From contig CM060733.1 in assembly GCA_030704615.1 (NCBI GenBank), forward strand, positions 61,192,001 through 61,256,000: a DNA stretch of 64,000 bases. The letters are read 5' to 3'. This document shows, one piece after another, positions 9,346 to 19,679 of the stretch (positions are counted from its first letter, which is position 1; every line of letters starts with the position of its first letter). This DNA comes from Takakia lepidozioides (Eukaryota > Streptophyta > Takakiopsida > Takakiales > Takakiaceae). Under the pieces are notes generated by a model. It searched no databases and was not told where the DNA came from. It worked only from the letters and a program-made list of their open reading frames with translations. The translations under genes were made by a program, and so were the position numbers.

Positions 9346-10509
9346 AGCCGCTATACCCCCAATGAATGTCACAGGGAGTTGTGCACGGCGACCATCGCCT
9401 GACTGCCATCCAGGCCTGTAGGATGCTGACTCCTCCCAAAAGTCCAGGGTGAAGCCGGGGTATAACACTGCCCCACCAACGAGGACATCGTAAGAGACCG
9501 CGTCTGTCACAATGGCCTTGGCTCGCATTACTGAGCCATCGATAGGATGATCCGGCTGCAGTCTAATGGCCAACTGATGCCGTGTCATGCCCCGAGCCTG
9601 CTCTGATCCTCCCAGAGACGTCTGTATCTGGAAAGGACAAGGCTCCATATCCGCCTCCATGAGGCCCAAACCTGCAATAGCAGCTCTGCCCAACATCAGT
9701 GGCTGAGCTCCCGAGTCCAACAAGACCCGCAGTGGCCGGTACTTCTTGCCTGCCGGTCCACTCAAAGTGAAAATGCCTCCCTGGTTGTCTAACAAGACAA
9801 CTCCAGGTGTCACCATGGCGCGCTCAAAGGCTAGCCTAGCTGGCAGCTCCGTCAACCTGGCAGCTGCAGCTTGCCAGGGCGCAGCCGTGGCAGTCTTGAC
9901 CCTCAAATCCGAGGATCCCTCTGCCACTACACCTTCCACTAACTCCACAGAAGATGAAATGACCTCCCCACTCTCACAGAGTGTTGCTGCTAGTCTGAAC
10001 ACTGCAGCTGGCCTTACCCCCGGCGTCGCAATCATGGTTGCCGAGAACAGTGGGGCTTGACACACAGAGGTGGCTGCCTCCAATAACACACCGGCTGCAC
10101 TAGCCTTGGTAGCAGGTGTCAGTGCTGCACGTGTAGCTCTCCCCAATGGCATAGTATGCTCCGCCTCGGTAACAGTCGGACGAGAACTAGGTGCCATGGA
10201 TGGCGTCAACACAGTCTCCGCCAATGTGAATGACTGAGGAAGCCTCGCCTGACGGCTTGCCTCCCCATGCTGTGGATCCAATTCCACCTCTGCACCTCGT
10301 GGCTCAGGAACTCGTGCTGCTCCTTGAGTCACGGCTGCAGCAGACTCCACCTGCTCTAGTGGTAGTGCTGCTCCGCACATGAATCCCATGCCTCCCATAT
10401 CTCCTCCCTCAGGAGCAGGAGGTGGACCATCCCACCTGGGAGCCGGTACCGCCTGAGCTATAGCCATGGCAGCAAGCCTCTGCTCTAGCTGCTGAAGCCG
10501 GTTGGCCAT
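9307..10509 (-). pseudogene. Aspartic protease region of the DNMT retrotransposon
   Basis: This 400-codon frame is in register with the RG-rich end of gag; only the TAG at 10525-10527 lies between. Residues 1-240 are an Ala/Pro-rich linker without recognisable fold. At about residue 260 the retroviral-type protease motif RVLLDSGAQPLMLG appears (near 9711-9730), followed by SYDVLVGGAVLYPGFTLDFW, typical of the second half of the fold. The frame ends at 9307. A one-base deletion in a G run near 9345 moves the homology to the frame starting at 9439, which continues into the methyltransferase. The enzyme would cleave the polyprotein. Confidence 0.75.
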
Positions 10510-10527
10510 GCCTTGATCAACACCCTA

Positions 10528-11956
10528 ACCTCCGCGTCCTTGGCCAAGTTGAGCTTGCCCTTGGCCTACACCTCGTGCCCGACCACCTCGTCCTCTCTGG
10601 GCTGGTCCACCTCGCCCCCGGCCACCATTGTTCCCTTGGAACTGGCCTGGGCGCAACTCAGGATGCAAGTCATAACACTGGGCATCTCCATGCCCATACT
10701 TGCCACAATGCCCACACTGCAACTGTGCAGGCTGTGCTTGTCATTCTCTGGTAATTCTCTGGGCAATCTCTCTTGACATGGGGTCCTCCACATGTCCAAT
10801 ATATCACCCCTGGTTGTTGTTGGCCTGCAAAAGACGCCACGGGCCTCTGCACCTGAGGTCCCCTGTAAGCTCCATGGAACTTGGGTTGGGCAACCTTGCC
10901 CCCCTGACCACGCTGTTGGGCAGTCCCTTGTGCCTGTGGGCTGACAGCTGTGCCCCGTGCAGGCATGTCCTTGCCAAATCCAATTGTAATAACTCGCTCC
11001 TCTACCATGTTGAGCTCAATCCGTTCAGCCAGCAGAAACACATCTGCTAATGTGGGTTGGGCTGCTTGTAATAGGGTTGCATCTCGCACCCTTCTCTTGA
11101 GCTCCTTGTCCAGAATTCCATACCAAAACTAGATTGCCTGAGCTTCAGTAACCCCTTGGGTCACACTTATCAAGCGCCTCATACGAGTGTACGTCTCTCG
11201 CAGGCTCTCACTGGGTTTGCGCTGGAAGTCTTGCAAACTTCGCAGCTTCTCTGTCCGTACACCTTGGTAGTTCCTCCGCAACTCCTGGAAGAACTCCACC
11301 ACCGGGTTGAATCTAGGCACATGTGTTGTAGTCGTGGCAGGAGGAGTAGTAGCACCTTTTGAACTGATACCACCTACAGAAGTACCAGGACTACTTGCTC
11401 CACTACTAGTGCTGGCAGTGGGAGCTATTGGTACTGATGCAGCTACTGGTCGCATCGTGCCTCGAGAAATGGAGACGTAGTCAGGTGACCAATACATCCT
11501 CCACTCCTCAATCTCTGCTTCATGTCCTCGCCTGAACTCATGGTAATCGTCCATAGGCGGGCCTTCCAAATGCTGGAACAGCCCCTTCCACGCCATGAAT
11601 GGGGTGAATAGCTGTGGATTGCGCATCTGCTGCAAATCACACCAGCTGTCGAACTCCTAGATAAAGTTATCCAACTCGATTGTGCCCACAGCTCCAGAGT
11701 ACCTACGAGGCCCCTTGGTAGCTCCATACATCTCTTCCATGTCGTCCCACAACAATGGCGAATGAAAGTGCACATCTGTTGATGAAGCCTCCGAGTCTGT
11801 GTCTGACTCTACAGTAATTGAGGGTGGCGGTGAAGGTGGTCTGAACCGAATACCTCGTCTTGTGAACCCACTCTCACTGTTACTGCCTGTAGCCGTAATC
11901 CCCTCAAAACCCTTGGGTAACTCCGTAATGACACTCACAATGTGCACCTCCTCCAC
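10528..11956 (-). pseudogene. gag of the DNMT retrotransposon
   Basis: From an ATG at 11956 one frame runs to about 10745 and is broken only by TAG codons at 11657-11659 and 11129-11131. A frameshift then carries it into the next frame, which runs to TAG at 10525-10527. An acidic Ser/Pro-rich N-terminus is followed by a capsid-like helical region (FFQELRRNYQG...LRSLQDFQRKPSESL) and two zinc knuckles. The first knuckle, near 10805-10775, has lost its first cysteine (TAT for TGT), leaving YWTCGGPHVKRDC. The second, CGHCGKYGHGDAQC near 10717-10676, is complete. An RG-rich tail follows. The role in the family is to assemble the particle and bind RNA. It was probably once a single polyprotein with the downstream parts. 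Confidence 0.75.
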
Positions 11957-12405
11957 GTGACACTATAAGGCTCTAGTACTAATCTAATAGTGACACGGGT
12001 AGGCACCTGTTGCAGTTTAAGGGTCATATCCCAATGGCTCAGGGCACCTGCACCTGCATCCACCGCAAGAACTCATATGGTTGGCTGGTCATCAACCCAG
12101 CCTCACTATAGAAGAAACACTGGTGGTCTTGCTGGTCATCACTCCAGCCTCACCACCGACAGCATACTCTAGGATTGACCGGTGATCAAATCCGGCCTAA
12201 TCCCTATGAAAGCAAGCGCCCACACAAAACCAACATGGCGCACAGTCAAGCATGCAGGTGTTGGGGGGGATCCAAACACAAGAAATCAAAACATCAACAC
12301 CCCCACACCAAGATCCAGTTGCAATGTTGATCCTACAGAATAGCCCAGCCCAAAACCCCGGACTGACAAGAATAGAAGCCCGACCAAGCAAGATCTAATC
12401 CTGAT
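11957..12405 (-). other. Probable 5' non-coding part of the DNMT retrotransposon
   Basis: No credible gene. It holds the primer-binding-site remnant at 11969-11982. Two short direct repeats containing GGTCATC-AC(C/T)CAGCCTCAC lie near 12085-12105 and 12134-12154. By position it should include leader and LTR, but without the second LTR the ends cannot be defined. Confidence 0.4.
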
Positions 12406-12849
12406 CTATGCTATCAACTGCCAGACTTCTCTCAAAGTGCCTCGCTCTGCATGATGGTAAGGTGTAGGAGGTATATCTATGTCCAGAAACCTGCCACTAA
12501 CCTTGTCCCAAGCTACAGTAGCTCGCTCTAACCAACCCTCCTCCTTTTTCTGCCAGGTAGAGACAAAGCAATACTCCCCTATCTCCCGCTCACTGAACAC
12601 TAAAGAAAACAAAGGTAGGGTCTGATAGTCTCTCAACTCGAAAGCTTTGAGTCGGTTGCGGGTGTCCTCATTGCGAATGACTGCATCTCCTTCACGCACA
12701 ACAAACATGTCATTGCTGATGAACCCCCGCTCCGTGGTTGCCCTGTGCAGAGCGTATCCGGCTGCAACCATGTCTGATTGCACAAACTTGTGTAGCTCCT
12801 GCCACAGTGGACACCCCTCGTACTCGAATGTCATAGGGCAGAATGCCAT
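12406..12849 (-). CDS. Open reading frame of unknown function upstream of the retrotransposon
   Basis: A clean frame of 147 codons. The protein-like sequence is rich in charged and aromatic residues (WQELHKFVQSDMVAAGY, FELRDYQTLPLFSLVFSE, FVSTWQKKEEGWLERA, DIDIPPTPYHHAERG) with even codon use, which supports coding. The first codons overlap in another frame the end of the TruA-like fragment, so the start is doubtful and the coding part probably begins near 12800. I do not recognise the family. It may belong to the retrotransposon (same strand, just upstream of its leader) or to an older element. Confidence 0.4.
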   Translation of the reverse strand: MAFCPMTFEYEGCPLWQELHKFVQSDMVAAGYALHRATTERGFISNDMFVVREGDAVIRNEDTRNRLKAFELRDYQTLPLFSLVFSEREIGEYCFVSTWQKKEEGWLERATVAWDKVSGRFLDIDIPPTPYHHAERGTLREVWQLIA

Positions 12850-13329
12850 TCAGGGATGTATGCGAGAATTGTAACTGGTCAAAGCAATATGGAGTCACAA
12901 AATGAGCCACCTGACCCCAGGCATGAACACCAGCATCTGTGCGGCCTGCAGCGCAAAGAAGCAGCTGATCACGTGTGCATCTGGTCACCTTGGCCAGTGC
13001 ATCCTCTACCAAGTACTGCACTGTCACACCGTTTGCCCTTGACTACAGTCGCCACCCTGAGTAATTGGTGCCTTCATAGGAGATCACCAACCTCCATTTC
13101 CATGTGGGTTTGCTCTCCACGCCGACTTCAGTCTGAGTGAGCTCAACGCCACTGTGAGGAGTCTCGAAGGTTAAAAGCCCGTTGTCTGGCTTCGCACTCT
13201 TAGCACGATTCATCTGACCACTGCGACAGCTATAGGGAGTTCTAAGTTCCTTGTAAACCCAACCCCCATCGTTGTGCCTTATCACGATGGCCCGTTCTTG
13301 TAGGGACAAATGGAACTCTTAACATTTAT
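12845..13329 (-). pseudogene. tRNA pseudouridine synthase (TruA/PUS1 family) fragment
   Basis: The minus strand encodes WKWRLVISYEGTNYSGWRL, the N-terminal strand of TruA-type synthases, and after a TAG at 13043-13045 continues in the same frame with TVQYLVEDALAKVT and CAAGRTDAGVHAWGQVAHF. The latter is the catalytic motif with its aspartate (GRTDAGVHA). The homology reaches ILPYDIRVRG near 12845 and stops. The TAG stands where Gln is usual (WRLQ-). Roughly the first half of the enzyme is present without an intron, and the rest is absent from the window. The 5' limit is a stop just upstream of 13329, so an exon or a retrocopied fragment are both possible. The family converts uridine to pseudouridine in the tRNA anticodon arm. 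Confidence 0.75.
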
Positions 13330-13700
13330 ACCATCTACTACGGTACTTTCACTGCTGCCCAGCTAGTACCCCTTATGGACAGCCCACATAATCCTTCTCC
13401 CCCAACAAGCCCACTGGCCTGCTCAACACAAAGCACAGCGAAGGCCTTCAACGAGAAGACCCCCGGCGCCACTGACACCACGCCCCCGCAGCCTCTCCAT
13501 ACGCCTGGGCCAGTTACCGGATCACCACACGCACCTCGCACCTCGCTAGTAGCTTCACTGGCGCGACTCCTCAAGCTTCTCCAACATGCTGCGATTCTGG
13601 ATGGGCTACTCTTTGTTTGAGCAGCATGCTGTGGACGCCGAGCTACCACTCATTGAAGAAGAACGCTCCGGATTCGAACTGCAAAGCATTGGCCTCTGGC
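13330..13700. other. GC-rich segment without clear gene
   Basis: GC-rich sequence with overlapping open frames on both strands of about 80-100 codons (for example minus 13649-13338). They look like compositional artefacts, being Ser/Arg/Pro/Ala-rich without conserved motifs. It lies upstream of the TruA fragment and could be a leader region of the same lost gene. Confidence 0.3.
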
Positions 13701-14021
13701 GACCATCTCTACTATAATAGTGCTTAAAAACAAAAACATCATATCTAGCTTAGCACTGGCAAACTAGATAGAGTCATCTCTCTCGAGTGATAGAAAAGCT
13801 AAGAACACACTGTTGACACAAAACATGAAAACCAAAACCATCACTCTTTGAAATAGTAGTCGAGCCAAGGGCACCCCAAGCTATGGGGACTCCACCCCAC
13901 AACAACCTACACTCCCATCATGAGTACACTCAGATCTAAACGCATGCAGGAGCTCGGTCGCGCATGCTCAACTCGAGAGAGATGAGCCGCGCGACTGCCG
14001 CTCTCGTGAAGATAAGACGGG

Positions 14022-14111
14022 TCAGGTGTCAAACTAAACTTGACACCTGATTTAACACTTGACCTAAATCCAAGTGTTAAATACAAATAACTAGCTTCAT
14101 TCTAGCTAGTT
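14022..14111. repeat. Three consecutive perfect hairpins
   Basis: Inverted repeats follow one another with almost no spacing. The first is TCAGGTGTCAA / TTGACACCTGA (14022-14032 and 14040-14050, 7-base loop). The second is TTTAACACTTG / CAAGTGTTAAA (14051-14061 and 14071-14081, 9-base loop). The third is AACTAGCT / AGCTAGTT (14089-14096 and 14104-14111, 7-base loop). All three stems are perfectly paired. No gene overlaps. Confidence 0.7.
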
Positions 14112-15900
14112 TCACACTGTACTTATTAAACTTGACACCAACTATATGAGCTACATGTGCCAATTGTCAGAATGCAAAACAGACAAAGTGTGTCCAATGG
14201 ACTTTTGAAATTGAAAACTGTGGACTGTCCATTTAACAGAATGAAACTTATGGACTCTAGAAAATGACTTTGCAATTGGGCAATTGCTCTAAAGACAACA
14301 TGTGGTGGGGGTCATTTTTGTTAATTTTGTAAATATGCATTTACATGGACAAACTTATTTCTGATTTAGACCTTATGGACTAATTTATGCTCCAAAAATG
14401 CGTGTTTTTTAAAAAGTATATAGCACTTTGTCTATTTTATTTTCCAGGTGGTACATCTCACTAAAATGGATACAAAAATATAATCTACAATGGCCTGGTG
14501 GTATATGGACAAATCGATGTAAATTTTAATTTTTGATTTATCAATTTTGATTCAAATTGAAGACTAAAATTTATAATAAAACTTACCTTTGATGTTTGGG
14601 ATAAGTCCCTTTACTAAAAATGTTAAATATACCATTGTGTATCATCATTTGAAATTACTTGGGGAAAGATCGTCAATTTTATGGACGGTCATGGACTACC
14701 ATAAACGTTGTCATCTGTCGTTTTTGGTCCACTGTACCCTGCAACTGCCCGGGTAGCGGTGCCTAGGGTACCCTGGGGTACTCCAGAGGGGTTGGACTCA
14801 AGTTATCGCTTATTGGTGATGATGACAGTGAGGGAGCGAAACGCAGTGAGGTGGATGACTTTAAACATTTGTGGATCAGGGGGATAGGGATTTTAAGATT
14901 TTCTTGTAACGCATTAATACTTGTGGTATGAATCCAACCTCTAGTACCGGCTGTGATAAGTGATAGGGGGCCGGAACGCCACCCACGCTGGCGGATGACG
15001 AGGATGAGGGGGGATTACGTATTTTTTGTCGTTTTTCTAGGGTGGAGGGGGCAGGGTATCGGTCATGACAGTATGTGAATTCAATGAGGTGAATGGTTAG
15101 TTCTGGGGAAGAGGAAGTGGGTAGGGGGACATTGATGGGTAAGCCTTGGACAAGTAGGATATCCGGGCAGAGTCGAGAGGGACATGTACATGGTGAGTGA
15201 GGACAAGTACATGCTAGTGAGGGACAGTGTGGTCAGGGGGTCGGCCTTGGTAGGTATCAGCATTGATGAGTGAGAACCATCTGGTTTCTGATCTGGACAT
15301 GAGAAGTTTATGGATGTGCCAAACGGCATGATTATAGCGAGTGACGCGGAGACCATGTATAACGGGGTGAATACACCGACTGAGGAGGTGGGGCCAAGTG
15401 TTACGTACTGTATGTGTATGTGAGCATAACAGGTAGTTGGGGGATGAGAATAGGTGTGGCCAGACGATGTGCTTGCGTTAGTGTCCCATGTATTGGGTGT
15501 AACGAAATTTGAGTGTTTGTCGGATTTGCGTGTCGATGACAGTCTTGGTGTGCTAGAAGTAGTTTAACAATTTGTGGTGAAGAATTGTACATTGTGTCCA
15601 TTTTTGGATATGGGCTTTGGTATGGCCGGTAGAGGCTGAGCCTTTGAGAAAGTGTATGGGGTGATTAATGGAAGCCACGTGTGGTTAATGATACATGCAA
15701 TGAGGTTCCGGTCTGGGTGGCGAAGGCGACATGAGGGGCTTGAGAGGTGATTACGAAGAAGAAATAGTGAGGTAAGGCTGTCTTTGAAAATATAGTATGG
15801 AGGGGCAGGATGTGGCTATAGATTTGTCAAATCATTGGAGACGAAGTGGTCGCACATCATACATAATATGTCCAAGTTCTCGAGAGTTTATCAGCTGGTG
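14112..15900. other. Intergenic, no gene recognised
   Basis: AT-rich to about 14700, then G-rich on the plus strand to about 15900. Open frames here (for example minus 15356-15081) are low-complexity and match nothing I know. No tRNA, rRNA or promoter structure is evident. Confidence 0.35.
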
Positions 15901-16069
15901 ATCATGAGAGTGAATGAATCGGGAACCAGCCTCGATGATAATCTCTGGATAGCGTGCCCTTGAGCTCTACCGACTCAAAAACCCTGCCAAGCCGGATTTC
16001 CTATACCTTAATTGATGGCTTTGTATAACGTGATGTTCTTCGCTAGGCAGAAAGACCACAAGATGCTCG

Positions 16070-16678
16070 CAAAGCATCCCCCTGCGTCAAGCGAAAGTCT
16101 TCGACTGTAAGCGGTACTACTACTGTCCCAGCGGTCGGAGGGGCTTCTGTCTACATCGACGTTACAACTCCAAGTTCAGTGGAGAGCGATATGGAAGATG
16201 GGCCTGAGGGTGGCTTGCCGACACCTCTCGCATGGCTAGGTCAATTGGATCGAGGACGGCCAATGATCAGTTGAGGATTGCTCAGTCGAGAGAGAGCTCA
16301 GCTATGACGTAAGCAGCTGCGACAGCAGATATTGCCAAGGCCTCCCTAGAGAAAGCAAAAATGATATCGGATGAATCGGCATTGGAGCTGTTCTTCATAT
16401 TGCCGCTTGATGCCGCAACGGGGGAGGACGCTTGTGAGTACCTATTACTGCGAAGGCGTGAGGAGTTTAATAAGATTCGCTGGTGCATTGCGAAGGATCA
16501 AACTGCAACAACAGCTGCCAAGGAATTAGCAGCTACGCGGGCTGTGATCATGTCAGTTGCACCTCTGCCAGCCAAGGGCCTTGCACCTACTCGAACCTTG
16601 TACCTATTCTTTATATGGAGCACCCAGATGACTTTGAGGATGACCCAAGCTAAGCTGCGGAGACTGTTTACCACGTAA
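16070..16678 (+). pseudogene. Accessory (Myb/SANT-like partner) protein of the Harbinger remnant
   Basis: A Ser/Thr-rich acidic region (KRKSSTVSGTTTVPAVGGAS...VESDMEDGPEGG) is followed by Ala-rich helical sequence with stops (TAG near 16314) and the frame 16361-16678, which begins MISDESALELFFILPLDAA. The layout, an acidic linker and C-terminal helical part, fits the DNA-binding partner protein of PIF/Harbinger elements, but the N-terminal Myb domain itself is not visible. The assignment rests mainly on the neighbouring transposase. Alternatively it is unrelated low-complexity sequence. Confidence 0.3.
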
Positions 16679-17661
16679 CGCATTTAGGTGATGAATCTGA
16701 GTTTGGGTTGCTTCTGAGTATTGATGTGCACATTAAGCAATTATATTGCCCTTTTTAATTTAGACTACTGCTGCCCCTTACAATCGATTGTCTGCAGTAT
16801 TCAGATGCTTGTATTTATGTTGTGTGCACAAAGGCTGCATTTTTTTCAATGATGAATAAAATCAATTCGTGTTTGATTCTGAATTTTGTTTTTTTGTTGG
16901 GAATGCTATTTTTTTAATGTGATTATCATCATATTAGCGTATAATTGTTCATGTTATGTTGCTACCCATTTTCATGTATGAAGCGGCCATATGATGTTAG
17001 GGTGGGAGTTCAGTCATCGTTGCAATCTTGTGAGCAAACAGAGTGTATATTCAGATCAGAGTCATGTTATGTTGCTGCCCTTTTGATGTGTGAATAGACC
17101 AGATGAGGTTAGGGTGAGACTTCAGTCTTGAGAGCAATCTTGTTAGCAAACATGTTGCCCAAAATTATACATGTTGTTGCATCTTTGACTCATGCAAGAC
17201 TGTAGATTTTGAGTTAAAGGATTGAGCAAACATGCTGCCCAATTTGATGTGGTACATTCGAGGTTAGATTGAGAACAAAATTACAAATGTTGCTATCTTT
17301 TTTATTCGTGCAAGACTGTAGGTTTTGAGTTAAAAGATTGAGCAAATATGTTGCCCAATTTCATGTGGCACATATGAGATTAGGTTGAGAGCGCAATTAC
17401 ACATGTTGTTGTCTCTTTCATGCAGGAGTGTAGATTCTAAATTTTGCAATAAATTATTCAATCAATTTGAGAAGTCACATTCATGAGTCACATGTCCAAT
17501 AAGGCTAGCCCTTTCCAACATATGATACACATAACTAGTTGAATTCCATCATTCAATATTACATCCAATCACGCAGGCCCTTTCATGCTCACCAATATTT
17601 TATTAAAATCCTTGTGAATTATAAATCAGAAATGACTCATACTATGTAATGTGCATTGCAA

Positions 17662-17945
17662 TCAAGGGTGAAAGTACATCACGTGAAAATCAATAGAGAG
17701 AGAGTTACTTTTGGCCGCCCACAGATGCTCAATGATGTTAGACTGAAGTCTGTAGTGTGTGTTCATGTTCTCAATATCTTCAGTGCCTTCTACCAACCCT
17801 TGGAAGGTCAAGCCTCGCCTCATCTTTGCATTGCCAAATGGGTTAACCAAAGGCTCCAATCCCAAGTCTGATTCATCCTCAATAATCATATTGTGCAGGA
17901 TGACGCAAGCAAACATAATGTCTATAATGGTACCAAGATCCCACT
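17662..17945 (-). pseudogene. PIF/Harbinger transposase C-terminus (DDE superfamily)
   Basis: The minus strand encodes DLGTIIDIMFACVILHNMII followed by EDESDLG and, about 40 residues later, NIIEHLWAAK. The ACVILHNMIIEDE block and the closing IEHLW are the hallmark end of Harbinger/PIF nucleases. The catalytic D-D part is missing because the sequence upstream is interrupted by stops and then by the Ty3 fragment at about 17995. Confidence 0.75.
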
Positions 17946-17994
17946 GCTTGCAATGATTAGCAATGATAGTGACAAGTTCCTCTTACTGAAGCAG

Positions 17995-19640
17995 CCAAGG
18001 AAAAGACCTCATTTGTGTGTCGCATGGGCAAATACCAATATGAGACCATGCCTTTTGGTTTGTGCAATGCCACCTCTACATTCCAACGCCTAATGGACAT
18101 TGTTTTGGGCAATCTTCGCTGGGAGTGTGCTTTAATTTATGTCGATGATATCAATGTTTACTCAGCCAGTTTTGATACTCACTTAGCTGATCTGCAGCGT
18201 GTCTTCAGCAAATTGCGCACTGCAAGTCTCAAAGTAAAGCCCAAGAAGTGTGAGTTATTCATGCCTGAGCTGCACTTCCTTGGTCATATTCTGTCCAAAG
18301 ATGGTTTGCTTCCTGATCCTGCTAAGCTTGAGTCTGTTTGGGGTTTTCCTATCCCAAGGGATAAACATTGTATCAAATCCTTCCTTGGTCTGGCTTCTTA
18401 TTATAGGCGCTTCATAAATAACTTTGTCAATCTTGCTCACCCTCTGACCAAGGTGTTGTGCAAAGATGCCAGGTTTGAATGGACCTTCTCCTAGCAGGCT
18501 GTTTTTGATACCCTTCGCAAGGCTTTGTGTTCAGTTCCCATCCTGATGTTTCCCAACTTTGAGTTACCTTTCTTGCTTCAGACTGCTGCATCAGATATTG
18601 CCATCTCTGCAATTTTATGTCAAGTAGTAGAAGGCAAGGAGCATGTAATAGCTTATGCATCTTGTCATCTAGATCGTCATGAAATGAATTCCATATCTGA
18701 TAAGGAGGGTCTAGCCCTGGTCTTTGGTGTGAAGCATTTCAGACAATATTTACATGGCAGCCGGTTTGTGGTAGAGACTGATCATCTTCCACTAAAGGCT
18801 CTTGTTAAGCCAAGAGAACTTCATGGCAGACTTGATAGATGGGCTATGTACCTGCAGGAATTTGACATTGATATAGTCTACAAGAATGGCAAGGAAAACA
18901 CGAATGCTGATGCACTCACACGGAATTGATCCTCCCGTCAGCAGGCCTATGCTCACCTTGGATGACCTTGTTGCTGCTGATGTTGCCCCTCTTCTCAACC
19001 TTCTTTGTGCAGATCAGCAACCCTTGGCCCTGGATTCACATGACATATTAGTTGCTTGGGGCTGGTCTAGCCTACTATATGAGTCTGGTTGATTTAACCG
19101 TGTGTTAGTATGTGTGGTGGATCTATCGCTTAGCGAGCATTCGGATGGTTTAGTGGAAGTTCCTTATTGTGTTTCAGCCCTTCTCTTTCCTAGGCCCCCG
19201 AGTTGTTGTGATTCAGCTGTTGCACTCCGGTGTGATTATTGGCTTGAGCCTCAAGGCCTGGTAGTAACAAATGAGGTGAAGGTATCTCTGGCTGAAGATC
19301 ATAGGTGCAGGCACTCCAGACCACCTTCTCTAAACCCATTGTCTATCTCTTATGTGCAGTGCAGTCATGGATGATCAGCTACATGCTGCGCTACTCCAGC
19401 GATGCCAATCGGGGCGTTCGCCAGCTGGCTTTTCGGAGTCCTTGCGTAAACAAATTATCTATCATGTGTCTACTCACCGTTTTATGGGTGATAAGTTTTT
19501 CAAGGAGCTCACTAGAGAGGGAGTGCCATGCTACTTGGAGGTGCCACCACGGAGCTAGCTGAATGCTTTATTGGAGCGTTTCCATTGTTCCTTGTATGCA
19601 GGTCACCTTGGTATCAAGAAAACTGTGGCCCGCATCCCCG
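17995..19640 (+). mobile_element. Ty3 retrotransposon fragment (RT-RNase H-integrase start)
   Basis: Coding begins mid-RT (YETMPFGLCNATSTFQRLMD), passes the active site ALIYVDDINVYS near 18135-18170, the RT-RNase H connection (FLGLASYYRRFINNFVNLAHP) and, after a TAG at 18492-18494 where Gln is expected, RNase H (YASCHLDRHEMNSISDKEGLAL, VVETDHLPLKALV). A frameshift near 18925 leads to a spacer and to part of the integrase zinc finger (ERFHCSLYAGHLGIKKTVARIP, about 19570-19635), where homology stops abruptly. No gag, protease or LTR is present. It differs clearly from the DNMT element and is a separate lineage. Confidence 0.85.
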
Positions 19641-19679
19641 GGGGGTGCACTCTTTATAAATTGTGCGTATCACGTGCGT

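Larger units (their letters stand above)
5330..11985 (-). mobile_element. Ty3-type LTR retrotransposon carrying a DNA methyltransferase (gag-PR-DNMT-RT-RH-IN)
   Basis: One minus-strand element with parts in this order: gag with two zinc knuckles (11956-10528), aspartic protease (10509-9307), C5-cytosine methyltransferase (about 9022-8050), reverse transcriptase (7759-6870), RNase H and integrase (6837-about 5330). RT before integrase gives the Ty3 order. Upstream of gag, 11969-11982 reads on the minus strand TTAGTACTAGAGCC, three mismatches from the tRNA-iMet primer-binding sequence TTGGTATCAGAGCC. The integrase end is cut off near 5320-5340, so the 3' LTR is missing and the 5' LTR boundary cannot be paired. 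The coding region has four frameshifts and eight in-frame stops, all TAG. The element is dead as it stands, except that the methyltransferase frame is unbroken. Confidence 0.9.
15940..17945. mobile_element. PIF/Harbinger-type DNA transposon remnant
   Basis: Two convergent genes suggest this class: a plus-strand accessory protein (16070-16678) and a minus-strand transposase end (17662-17945). The A/T-rich interval 16680-17640 holds no gene, only several degenerate copies of a unit of about 140 bases containing GCAAACATGTTGCCCAA. Terminal repeats were not found. The right side is cut by a Ty3 fragment near 17995. Confidence 0.55.

Noticed and set aside
5455-13045. UAG reassigned to glutamine in this organism
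   Set aside because: Many TAG codons sit where Gln is expected, but others sit where Trp is expected (5590, 25310), and the glycosylase gene ends naturally in TAG at 52621-52623. Methylcytosine deamination explains the pattern better.
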